This document shows positions 1 to 5,001 of a DNA stretch of 7,022 nucleotides, in pieces; position 1 is the first letter of the stretch; the number at the start of each line of letters is the position of its first letter. Position numbers and translations under genes: made by a program. The stretch covers positions 1 to 7,022 of the forward strand of contig CANHTV010000198.1 of the NCBI GenBank assembly GCA_947463285.1, in the 5' to 3' direction. The notes beneath the pieces were generated by a model. It had not been told where the DNA came from and did no database searches. It worked only from the letters and a program-made list of their open reading frames with translations. The stretch is from Verrucomicrobiaceae bacterium (GTDB lineage: Bacteria > Verrucomicrobiota > Verrucomicrobiia > Verrucomicrobiales > Verrucomicrobiaceae).

Positions 1-683
1 CCGCCGGTTTTGACGATGCGGCCGTCTTTGAGGACGTGGACGATGTCGGGCTGGATGTAGTTCAGGAGGCGCTGGTAGTGGGTGATGACGAGGAAGCCGC
101 GGTTCTCGCTGCGCATGGCGTTCACGCCGCGGGAGACGATTTTGAGGGCGTCGATGTCGAGACCAGAGTCGGTTTCGTCGAGGATAGCGTATTTTGGCTC
201 CAGCATCATGAGCTGGAGGATTTCGTTGCGCTTCTTTTCGCCGCCGGAGAAGCCTTCATTGACGCTGCGGCTAGTGAAGCTGCGGTCCATTTCGAGCTGG
301 TCCATGCGGGCGTAGAGCTGTTTGTAGAACTTCACGGCGTCGATGTCCTCTCCCTTCGGCAGGCGGGCTTTGAGGGCGGCGCGGAGGAAGTTGGCGTTGC
401 TGACGCCGGGTATCTCGTGCGGGTATTGGAAGGCGAGGAAGAGCCCAGCGCGGCTGCGTGCATCGACGGCCATGTCGAGGATGTTTTCGCCATCGAGCAG
501 GACCTCGCCGCTAGTGACTTCGTAGTCTTCGTGGCCGCATAGGACCTTGCTCAGCGTGCTTTTGCCAGAACCGTTAGGGCCCATGATGGCATGGACTTCA
601 CCGGGGTTGATCGTGAGATTGAGGCCTTTGAGGATTTCGCGGCCGGGGATCTGGGCGTGGAGGGATTTAATTTCGAGGGACAT
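1..683 (-). CDS. sufC: SufC, ABC-type ATPase of the SUF Fe-S assembly complex (3' end off-window)
   Basis: Cytosolic ATPase that works with SufB and SufD in the SufBC2D scaffold, driving Fe-S cluster assembly. I translated the minus strand from ATG at 683 and read 227 residues with no stop before the window edge. SufC proteins are usually about 250 residues, so roughly 20-25 C-terminal residues are missing. Visible motifs: Walker A GPNGSGKST (35-43), Q-loop Gln86 within LFLAFQYP, the SufC-typical EIPGVSN just after it, ABC signature SGGEKKR (146-152), Walker B YAILDE (165-170), D-loop SGLD (173-176) and the switch His202 in ITHYQR. No membrane segment is present, as expected for this soluble ABC ATPase. 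It starts 30 bases after the stop of the Fur-family gene, so the two are probably cotranscribed; sufB/sufD would be expected further left, which I cannot see. The upstream 30 bases are pyrimidine-rich on the coding strand and show no Shine-Dalgarno sequence. Confidence 0.96.
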   Translation of the reverse strand, partial: MSLEIKSLHAQIPGREILKGLNLTINPGEVHAIMGPNGSGKSTLSKVLCGHEDYEVTSGEVLLDGENILDMAVDARSRAGLFLAFQYPHEIPGVSNANFLRAALKARLPKGEDIDAVKFYKQLYARMDQLEMDRSFTSRSVNEGFSGGEKKRNEILQLMMLEPKYAILDETDSGLDIDALKIVSRGVNAMRSENRGFLVITHYQRLLNYIQPDIVHVLKDGRIVKTG

Positions 684-713
684 GGAAAGGGAGGAAAGAT
701 GGGGGATGAGGGA

Positions 714-1166
714 TTATTTGGACGCGCAGGCATCGCAGGTGCCGTGGATGGCGAGGTCGGTGCGGGTGATGCGGGTGCCTTTGGGCAGGTTCCAAAACTT
801 CGCAGGGTCGAAATCGCTGGCAGGATGGGCGTCGATGACCTTGCCGCAGGTTTCGCAGTGGAAATGGACGTGTTCGTGGAGATTGGCGCAGTAGCGAGAC
901 TGGCCGCGTTCGAGGTGGACAAGCTTGATGAGGCCCGCTGTGGTCAGATGATCCAGGCAGTTATAAACCGTGGCCAGGGAGATGTGCGGGGAGCGGTCCT
1001 TCACCCGAGTGTAGAGGTCCGTAGCAGTCGGGTGATCCGTGGAGGCGGCGAGCACCTCGAAGACCTCCCGACGGTGCGGGGTCAGGCGGGCATCTTTCCC
1101 GAGCACGGCCAGGCGGCAGTCGAGGCCGGTCGGTTTGGCTGGTTGGCGCTGGGTAGGAGGAGGCAT
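714..1166 (-). CDS. Fur-family metal-dependent transcriptional regulator (Fur/PerR/Zur type), likely regulator of the suf operon
   Basis: A 150-residue dimeric DNA-binding repressor type. The winged-helix N-terminal half carries the family signature: LTPHRREVFEVLA (28-40), HPTATDLY (45-52), SLATVYNCLDHL (63-74). The C-terminal half has HEHVHFHCETCGKVID (97-112) and CDAC (144-147). The two CxxC pairs, Cys104/Cys107 and Cys144/Cys147, are the expected structural zinc site. Aligned to B. subtilis PerR, the regulatory site keeps His45 (H37), His99 (H91), His101 (H93) and Asp112 (D104), but the D85 position is Cys93. A Cys near this place is typical of Zur, while the Asp at 112 is PerR-like; metal and signal specificity are therefore unresolved and I give no symbol. 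The ATG at 1166 is the most upstream start possible, because an in-frame TAA lies at 1175-1173. The protein begins Met-Pro-Pro-Pro. The gene sits behind a Fur-type operator and directly ahead of sufC, suggesting autoregulation and control of Fe-S assembly. Confidence 0.93.
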   Translation of the reverse strand: MPPPTQRQPAKPTGLDCRLAVLGKDARLTPHRREVFEVLAASTDHPTATDLYTRVKDRSPHISLATVYNCLDHLTTAGLIKLVHLERGQSRYCANLHEHVHFHCETCGKVIDAHPASDFDPAKFWNLPKGTRITRTDLAIHGTCDACASK

Positions 1167-1173
1167 GAGATTT

Positions 1174-1193
1174 TAGAATTAGAATGATTCTAA
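1174..1193 (-). promoter_or_regulatory. Fur/PerR-type operator upstream of the regulator-sufC operon
   Basis: On the plus strand, 1179-1193 reads TTAGAATGATTCTAA, a perfect 7-1-7 inverted repeat. It differs from the B. subtilis PerR/Fur-type consensus TTATAATNATTATAA at one symmetric position per arm. Seen another way, 1174-1192 is TAGAAT, TAGAAT, G, ATTCTA: two forward hexamers, one spacer base and one reverse hexamer. That is the arrangement of the classical 19-bp Fur box, matching GATAATGATAATCATTATC at 12 of 19 positions. It ends 7 bases before the regulator's start codon and covers the proposed -10 element, so occupancy should block transcription of the regulator and sufC. Binding by this particular regulator is inferred. 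Confidence 0.85.
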
Positions 1194-1217
1194 TGTTCCA
1201 AAACGCGATGATATCAA
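1187..1217 (-). promoter_or_regulatory. Probable sigma-70-type promoter of the regulator-sufC operon
   Basis: On the minus strand, a -35 candidate TTGATA (1217-1212, 5 of 6 to TTGACA) and a -10 candidate TAGAAT (1192-1187, 5 of 6 to TATAAT) are separated by 19 bases. The spacer is a little longer than the ideal 17. The -10 lies wholly inside the palindromic operator, which fits repression by a Fur-family protein. A start site just downstream would give a leader of only about 10-15 bases. Confidence 0.5.
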
Positions 1218-1266
1218 CCTTGGATTCGGATTTTATTGAATTTTCGCCGAAGGATCAGAACTTCGT

Positions 1267-2427
1267 TTAATCCGTTTCGTTGCCTCTAGCCTCGTGGCTG
1301 GCGATTTTTTGCTGCTCGGCAAGATGGGCTGCTTTTTCGGCAGCGAGCTTGGCGACGGAAGCAGCCATGATGGCTCTTTGTTTGGCCTGCTGCTCGGCGA
1401 GAGCTTCGGCGCGCTTGGCTTCTCGCAAGGCCCGGGCCTCTTCAGCAGCTTTCTGGGCTTTTTGACGCTCGGCATCCTGAATGGCCTTGGCAGCGGCGAT
1501 CTCTGCTGCACGCTTTTCTTTTTCGATCCGCGCGGCTTCTTTCTCTTCTTGTTGTTTGGCTTTCAAGGCGGCGGCAGCGGCACGCATAGCTTCGACCTCC
1601 AGCAGAGCTTGGGCCTTGGCAGCAGCAGCGGCCTCCTTGGCGGCTTCCTTTTCAGCCAAAGCTCGGGCTTTAGCCTCGGCGCGCTCGGCTAATTCCTTGG
1701 CTTTTGCCGCTGCTTTTTCGGCATCGGCTTGTTCTTTGGCAAGACGTGCCGCTTCTTTTTCTGCGAGAACTTGAGCCTTGGCTTCGATGGCAGCAGCCTT
1801 GGCTGCTTCCTTCTCGGCCTGCGCCTGCGCTTTGGCTGCGGCTTGTTCCGCCATCGCCTGCTCTTTGGCGAGACGTGCCGCTTCCTTTTCTGCGAGAGCT
1901 TGAACCTTGGCTTCGATGGCAGCTGCCTTGGCTGCTTCTTTCTTGGCCAAGGCTTGTTCTTTGGCCGCAGCTTTTTCAGCGTCCGCTTGTTCTTTGGCAC
2001 AACGCATCGCTTCTTTCTGCGCCAGTAGCAGCGCCTTTGCTTCCGCAGCGGCTAGTTTGGCGGCTTCTTTTTCAGCCAGGACCTGAGCTTTGGCTGCGGC
2101 CTTCGCAGCGACTTCCTGCTCCTTGGCAAGACGTGCCGCTTCCTTTTCTGCGAGCGCCTGAGCACGTGCGACTTCCTTTTCTGCAGCCGCCTGTTCCCTG
2201 GCTTGCAGGGCTGCTGCTTTTTCGGCGAGGTCGGAGGCGGTTTTTGCCTCCATGGCAGCCGCCAGTTGCTCAGCATGGGCTAGGAGTCGCTGACTGAGGT
2301 CGCTATTGCTCTGGCAAAGTTCCTCTGCAGCTATCGCCAGGACGCAGGGCTGAATGTCAAGAGCTTGAAGTTTCTGAGCTGTTTGGGAAAGGACTTGGAG
2401 GAATTTGGAGTCGAGTTTGGTGGTCAT
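1267..2427 (-). CDS. Ala/Lys/Glu-rich long-helix (coiled-coil-like) protein with 43-residue tandem repeats, function unknown
   Basis: I do not recognise a family. The 386-residue protein starts at ATG 2427 (Met-Thr-Thr-Lys-Leu-Asp). The frame stays open upstream to 2826, but that part lies antisense to folA and has unrelated composition, so I excluded it. Residues 1-50 form a less biased segment with two Cys (28, 38). Residues about 54-375 are almost entirely Ala, Lys, Glu, Gln, Arg and Leu with no Pro or Gly, predicting one very long charged helix; at 0.15 nm per residue it would be near 48 nm. A 13-residue motif LAEKEAARLAKEQ recurs at 92, 178 and 221, with a variant at 135: an exact 43-residue period. 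A second motif, (L)AEKEAAK, recurs at 117, 160, 203 and 246 with the same period. No signal peptide or membrane segment is visible, so it is probably cytoplasmic. It resembles the low-complexity middle of TolA-like proteins in composition only, lacking TolA's membrane anchor and C-terminal domain. Confidence 0.8.
   Translation of the reverse strand: MTTKLDSKFLQVLSQTAQKLQALDIQPCVLAIAAEELCQSNSDLSQRLLAHAEQLAAAMEAKTASDLAEKAAALQAREQAAAEKEVARAQALAEKEAARLAKEQEVAAKAAAKAQVLAEKEAAKLAAAEAKALLLAQKEAMRCAKEQADAEKAAAKEQALAKKEAAKAAAIEAKVQALAEKEAARLAKEQAMAEQAAAKAQAQAEKEAAKAAAIEAKAQVLAEKEAARLAKEQADAEKAAAKAKELAERAEAKARALAEKEAAKEAAAAAKAQALLEVEAMRAAAAALKAKQQEEKEAARIEKEKRAAEIAAAKAIQDAERQKAQKAAEEARALREAKRAEALAEQQAKQRAIMAASVAKLAAEKAAHLAEQQKIASHEARGNETD
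1639..2154 (-). repeat. Four tandem 129-bp (43-codon) direct repeats within the helical-protein gene
   Basis: The units cover codons 92-134, 135-177, 178-220 and 221-263 of the minus-strand gene. Each has the plan LAEKEAARLAKEQ, a linker, then (L)AEKEAAK. The periodicity is visible in the DNA as well: plus-strand bases 1741-1819 and 1870-1948, exactly 129 bases apart, differ at only 7 of 79 positions by my count. The unit at 2025-1897 (codons 135-177) is more diverged at its start. There are no indels between units, so the period is preserved in frame. Confidence 0.88.
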
Positions 2428-2572
2428 CGAGTAGCGTAAAAAAATCGGCGCGCATGAATGGGCTGCGTTACTGCCCTGTAAAGCTTGAAGGCAGTCCATA
2501 CGATGACTTCCTGGGAATCCTTTTTGAGATGTGAGATGACGTCGGCAGTTCCGTGATGCAGCATTCCCCAGC
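2428..2572. other. Divergent intergenic region between the helical-repeat gene and folA
   Basis: These 145 bases separate two divergently read starts and must hold promoters for both unless they are expressed from elsewhere. On the minus strand TTTACA (2482-2477) could be a -35 for the repeat gene, but the hexamer 17 bases on matches the -10 consensus poorly. For folA no convincing pair is visible. I see no operator palindrome, riboswitch or small gene. Confidence 0.4.
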
Positions 2573-3070
2573 ATGACAGCCGCATCTACGAGTGAACTCC
2601 CCCGCCTCATCGCCATCGTCGCCATGGCCTCCAATCGCGTCATCGGGCGTGATGGCACCCTGCCCTGGCATTTCCCGGAGGATCTGAAGTTCTTTAAGCG
2701 CACCACGCTGGGCCACCCGATCTTGATGGGGAGAGCCACTTTTGAATCCATCGGTCGCCCTTTGCCTGGCAGGCAAAACATCGTTCTCAGTCGGACCATG
2801 GCACCACGTGAAGGCATCACCGTCATACGTCATATCTCTGATCTGCCTCAGCATTGCCCCGCAGGCATCACCGTCTTTGTCATCGGAGGCGCTCAGGTTT
2901 ATGCTGAGCTGTTGCCTCAATGCGATGGGCTTTACCTCACCTGGGTGCATCAACCCTATGAAGGCGATACTTATCTGCCTGAATTCGAGTCTCTCTTCAC
3001 TCTAAAGGACGTGCTGGAAAAAACGGACGCGCTGGAGTTTCGCTACTATGAGCCACGCCGTGCTGCCTGA
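2573..3070 (+). CDS. folA: Dihydrofolate reductase
   Basis: NADPH-dependent reduction of 7,8-dihydrofolate to tetrahydrofolate in the cytosol, supplying one-carbon carriers for thymidylate, purines and Met. The 165-residue protein is of normal length (E. coli 159). Motifs in order: LIAIVAMASNRVIGRDG (12-28), LPWHFPEDLKFFK (30-42) with the catalytic acid Asp37 (E. coli Asp27), GRATFESIGRPLPGRQNIVLSR (53-74; NADPH and substrate contacts), VFVIGGAQVYAELLP (101-115, the GG pair of the cofactor site) and GDTYLPEF (131-138). Compared with E. coli, about ten extra residues precede the first strand; the only nearby alternative Met (18) lies inside that strand, so ATG 2573 is the best start. No thyA partner is adjacent. 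The upstream 20 bases have no Shine-Dalgarno sequence. Transaldolase follows after 81 bases on the same strand. Confidence 0.97.
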   Translation: MTAASTSELPRLIAIVAMASNRVIGRDGTLPWHFPEDLKFFKRTTLGHPILMGRATFESIGRPLPGRQNIVLSRTMAPREGITVIRHISDLPQHCPAGITVFVIGGAQVYAELLPQCDGLYLTWVHQPYEGDTYLPEFESLFTLKDVLEKTDALEFRYYEPRRAA

Positions 3071-3151
3071 CGAGATGCCCAGCGAGTGAATACAGACCGC
3101 TGCTTGCATCCCGGCGGCTAGACCTTATTCTCCCGGCCCCTAATCCATACA

Positions 3152-4105
3152 ATGAATCAGCTCGATCAGCTCAAGCAGCATACCATCGTTGTGGCAGACA
3201 CCGGCGACTTTGAGGCCATGAAGGCCTACAAGCCCCAGGATGCCACCACCAATCCATCCCTCATTCTCCAAGCCTCCCAAAAGGCCGAATACCGCTCGCT
3301 GGTCGATCAGGCCATCTCAGAATACAAAAGCAGCAGCCTGACTGGCAGTGCCAAGGTTGAGGCCATCATGGATCGCATTCTCATTCTATTCGGCCTTGAG
3401 ATTCTGAAGATCGTCCCAGGTCGTGTTTCCACGGAGGTGGATGCCCGCCTTTCCTTTGATACCCAGGGGAACTTAGACAAAGCCCGCCAGCTCATCGCCG
3501 CCTATGAAAAAGAAGGCATCTCACGTGAGCGTGTGTTGATCAAAATCGCCTCGACATGGGAAGGCATCAAGGCTGCTGAAATCCTCCAAAAAGAAGGCAT
3601 CAACTGCAACCTGACACTTCTCTTCAGTCTGGCTCAAGCAGTGGCCTGCGCCGAGGGTGGCATCAAGCTGATCTCGCCCTTCGTTGGTCGTATCTTGGAC
3701 TGGTACAAGAAGAGCACTGGCCTGGAATACGCCGCAGCAGAAGATCCTGGTGTTCAGTCCGTGACTCAGATCTACAACTACTACAAGCACTTCGGCTACA
3801 AGACCGAAGTCATGGGAGCTAGCTTCCGCAACAAAGGCGAGATCACAGAACTCGCCGGCTGCGACTTGCTCACCATCAGCCCAGGCCTGCTCGGTGAACT
3901 CCAAAACTCCGTCGAACCCCTGACACGCAAGCTGAATTCCGACACCGCAGGATCCCTCAAGATCGAGCGTATCGGCAGCGATGAGAAAACTTTCCGCTGG
4001 CTTTTCAACGAAGACGCCATGGCCACCGAAAAGACGGCTGAAGGCATTCGCAACTTCGGCAAAGACATCGTGAAGCTGGAAAAACTGATCGAAGCAGGTC
4101 TGTAA
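3152..4105 (+). CDS. tal: Transaldolase, TalB-type
   Basis: Cytosolic enzyme of the non-oxidative pentose phosphate pathway. It moves a dihydroxyacetone unit between sedoheptulose 7-phosphate and glyceraldehyde 3-phosphate through a Schiff base. At 317 residues it matches E. coli TalB (317), with high similarity throughout. Key residues visible: Asp16 in VVADTGD, Asn34 in ATTNPSLIL, Glu95 in STEVDAR, the Schiff-base Lys131 in RVLIKIASTWEGIKAAEIL, Asn153/Thr155 in INCNLTLLFS, Arg180 in ISPFVGRILDWY, and Arg226 in MGASFRN (phosphate binding). The long form with an intact TalB C-terminus (EGIRNFGKDIVKLEKLI) distinguishes it from the short fructose-6-phosphate aldolase group. It starts at ATG 3152, with no Shine-Dalgarno sequence before it. 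It lies 81 bases after folA, with which it may or may not be cotranscribed, and ends at a strong hairpin terminator. Confidence 0.98.
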   Translation: MNQLDQLKQHTIVVADTGDFEAMKAYKPQDATTNPSLILQASQKAEYRSLVDQAISEYKSSSLTGSAKVEAIMDRILILFGLEILKIVPGRVSTEVDARLSFDTQGNLDKARQLIAAYEKEGISRERVLIKIASTWEGIKAAEILQKEGINCNLTLLFSLAQAVACAEGGIKLISPFVGRILDWYKKSTGLEYAAAEDPGVQSVTQIYNYYKHFGYKTEVMGASFRNKGEITELAGCDLLTISPGLLGELQNSVEPLTRKLNSDTAGSLKIERIGSDEKTFRWLFNEDAMATEKTAEGIRNFGKDIVKLEKLIEAGL

Positions 4106-4114
4106 TTCACTCAC

Positions 4115-4151
4115 AAAAAGGCGCAGCTACCAATCGGTGCTGCGCCTTTTT
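4115..4151. terminator. Bidirectional intrinsic terminator between transaldolase and map
   Basis: A perfect 13-bp stem, AAAAAGGCGCAGC (4115-4127) against GCTGCGCCTTTTT (4139-4151). The 11-base interval can pair further as ACC/GGT around an AATC loop, leaving one bulged T. GC-rich core with a T tract on the plus strand and an equivalent T tract on the minus strand, so it can end both transaldolase (stop 10 bases upstream) and map (stop 20 bases away on the other side). Confidence 0.93.
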
Positions 4152-4170
4152 CTTGAATGGATGGGCCTTT

Positions 4171-4995
4171 TTACAGAAGTGCCAAGATCGGCAGGGGCGT
4201 CAGATCATTGACGCCATTAGGGAACATCCGCTTGCGGAAAGTGAGAACCTCAGGGTCTTTGTCAGTAATCAAAACGACGTGCTCGAAGTGAGCGCTCGGC
4301 TTGCGATCCTGTGTGATCGCCGTCCAGTTATCTGATAAAACTCGAGTCTTGGCAGTCCCCATGTTCACCATCGGCTCGATGGCAATTGTCATACCAGCTT
4401 TCAGGCGCGGGCGTTCTCCTTTTCGTCCATAATTCGGCACCTGCGGCTCTTCGTGCAGCTTTCGTCCCACACCATGCCCGACAAATTCACGCACAACGGT
4501 GTAACCATACTGCACGACGTGATCTTCGACGGAGGCACAGAGGTCGCCGAGCATCCAGCCATCGCGGGCGTGACGGATTGCACAGTGGAGAGATTCCTCC
4601 GTGGCTGCTAGCAAGTGCAGTGTTTCTTTGGCGACATTACCCACGGGAACAGTGAGCGCGTTATCACCGATCCAACCGTCATACTCGATACCGACATCGA
4701 TTTTCACAATGTCTCCATCCTGAATAACTCTTGGACCACCAATACCGTGGACGATCTCTTCGTTGATTGAGATACAGATGTGTCCTGGAAACTTGCGATA
4801 GCCTAGAAAGGCGCTTTTGCAGCCACGAGCTTTCATCTCAGCAGCTGCGTAACGATCCACTTCACCCGTGGTAATTCCAACTTGAACCTGTGCTGCTGTT
4901 TTAAGCAACACATCGCGGGCGATTCCGTTGGCGACACGCATGCTCTGTTGTTGAGCACCATGTCTGATGGGGATTTTATTCGAGAGCAAACCCAT
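4171..4995 (-). CDS. map: Methionine aminopeptidase, type I
   Basis: Removes the initiator Met from nascent proteins at the ribosome exit; a two-metal hydrolase of the pita-bread fold. The 274-residue protein carries all five metal ligands in family context: Asp100 (VKIDVGI), Asp111 (WIGDNAL), His174 (FVGHGVG), Glu207 (IAIEPMV) and Glu238 (HFEHVVL), plus the substrate-site His83 (EIVHGIG) and His181 (LHEEPQVPNYG). There is no N-terminal zinc-finger extension, so it is the short bacterial type Ia form. It has about 20 extra C-terminal residues ending in PLPILALL compared with E. coli (264 residues), of unknown role. The ATG at 4995 follows the secY stop by six bases, so translation is probably coupled; the only purine run ahead, GGAAAG, lies inside the end of secY. 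map is the last gene of this operon in the window. No adk lies between secY and map. Confidence 0.97.
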   Translation of the reverse strand: MGLLSNKIPIRHGAQQQSMRVANGIARDVLLKTAAQVQVGITTGEVDRYAAAEMKARGCKSAFLGYRKFPGHICISINEEIVHGIGGPRVIQDGDIVKIDVGIEYDGWIGDNALTVPVGNVAKETLHLLAATEESLHCAIRHARDGWMLGDLCASVEDHVVQYGYTVVREFVGHGVGRKLHEEPQVPNYGRKGERPRLKAGMTIAIEPMVNMGTAKTRVLSDNWTAITQDRKPSAHFEHVVLITDKDPEVLTFRKRMFPNGVNDLTPLPILALL

Positions 4996-5001
4996 GGCGG
5001 A

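Noticed and set aside
1155..1178. Plus-strand AGGAGGAGG followed by ATG, looking like a strong ribosome site
   Set aside because: The frame is ATG AGA TTT TAG, only three codons. The purine run is the complement of the Pro codons in the regulator's Met-Pro-Pro-Pro start.
36..1187. Long plus-strand open frames opposite sufC and the regulator (for example 36-542 and 591-1187)
   Set aside because: The minus strand encodes clear SufC and Fur-family proteins with all motifs; the plus-strand frames are Val/Glu/Gly/Ala-rich mirror frames without recognisable domains.
1248..1265. CGAAG/CTTCG inverted repeat at the end of the helical-repeat gene as a terminator
   Set aside because: Only five pairs with an 8-base loop, overlapping no proper U tract on the minus strand; too weak to call.
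1280..2297. Several plus-strand frames opposite the helical-repeat gene, rich in Leu/Phe/Trp or Ala/Ser
   Set aside because: They are the complement of GCN/AAR/GAR codon repeats. Their apparent repetitiveness follows from the 129-bp repeats, and none spans the whole region, whereas the minus frame does.
2428..2826. Upstream extension of the helical-repeat reading frame to a Met at 2826 (519 residues in total)
   Set aside because: It overlaps folA in antisense for over 250 bases and its composition (Arg, Gly, Met, Cys, Ser) is unlike the rest. The composition changes at the internal Met encoded at 2427, and folA is certain.
3071..3151. Promoter or terminator between folA and transaldolase
   Set aside because: TTGCAT followed 16 bases later by TATTCT matches the promoter consensus poorly, and the only inverted repeat (CCGC/GCGG) is 4 bp without a T tract. 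Nothing here is strong enough to annotate.
3521..4114. Long minus-strand frame of 197 codons opposite transaldolase
   Set aside because: Transaldolase on the plus strand is full length with all catalytic residues; the antisense frame has no family resemblance.
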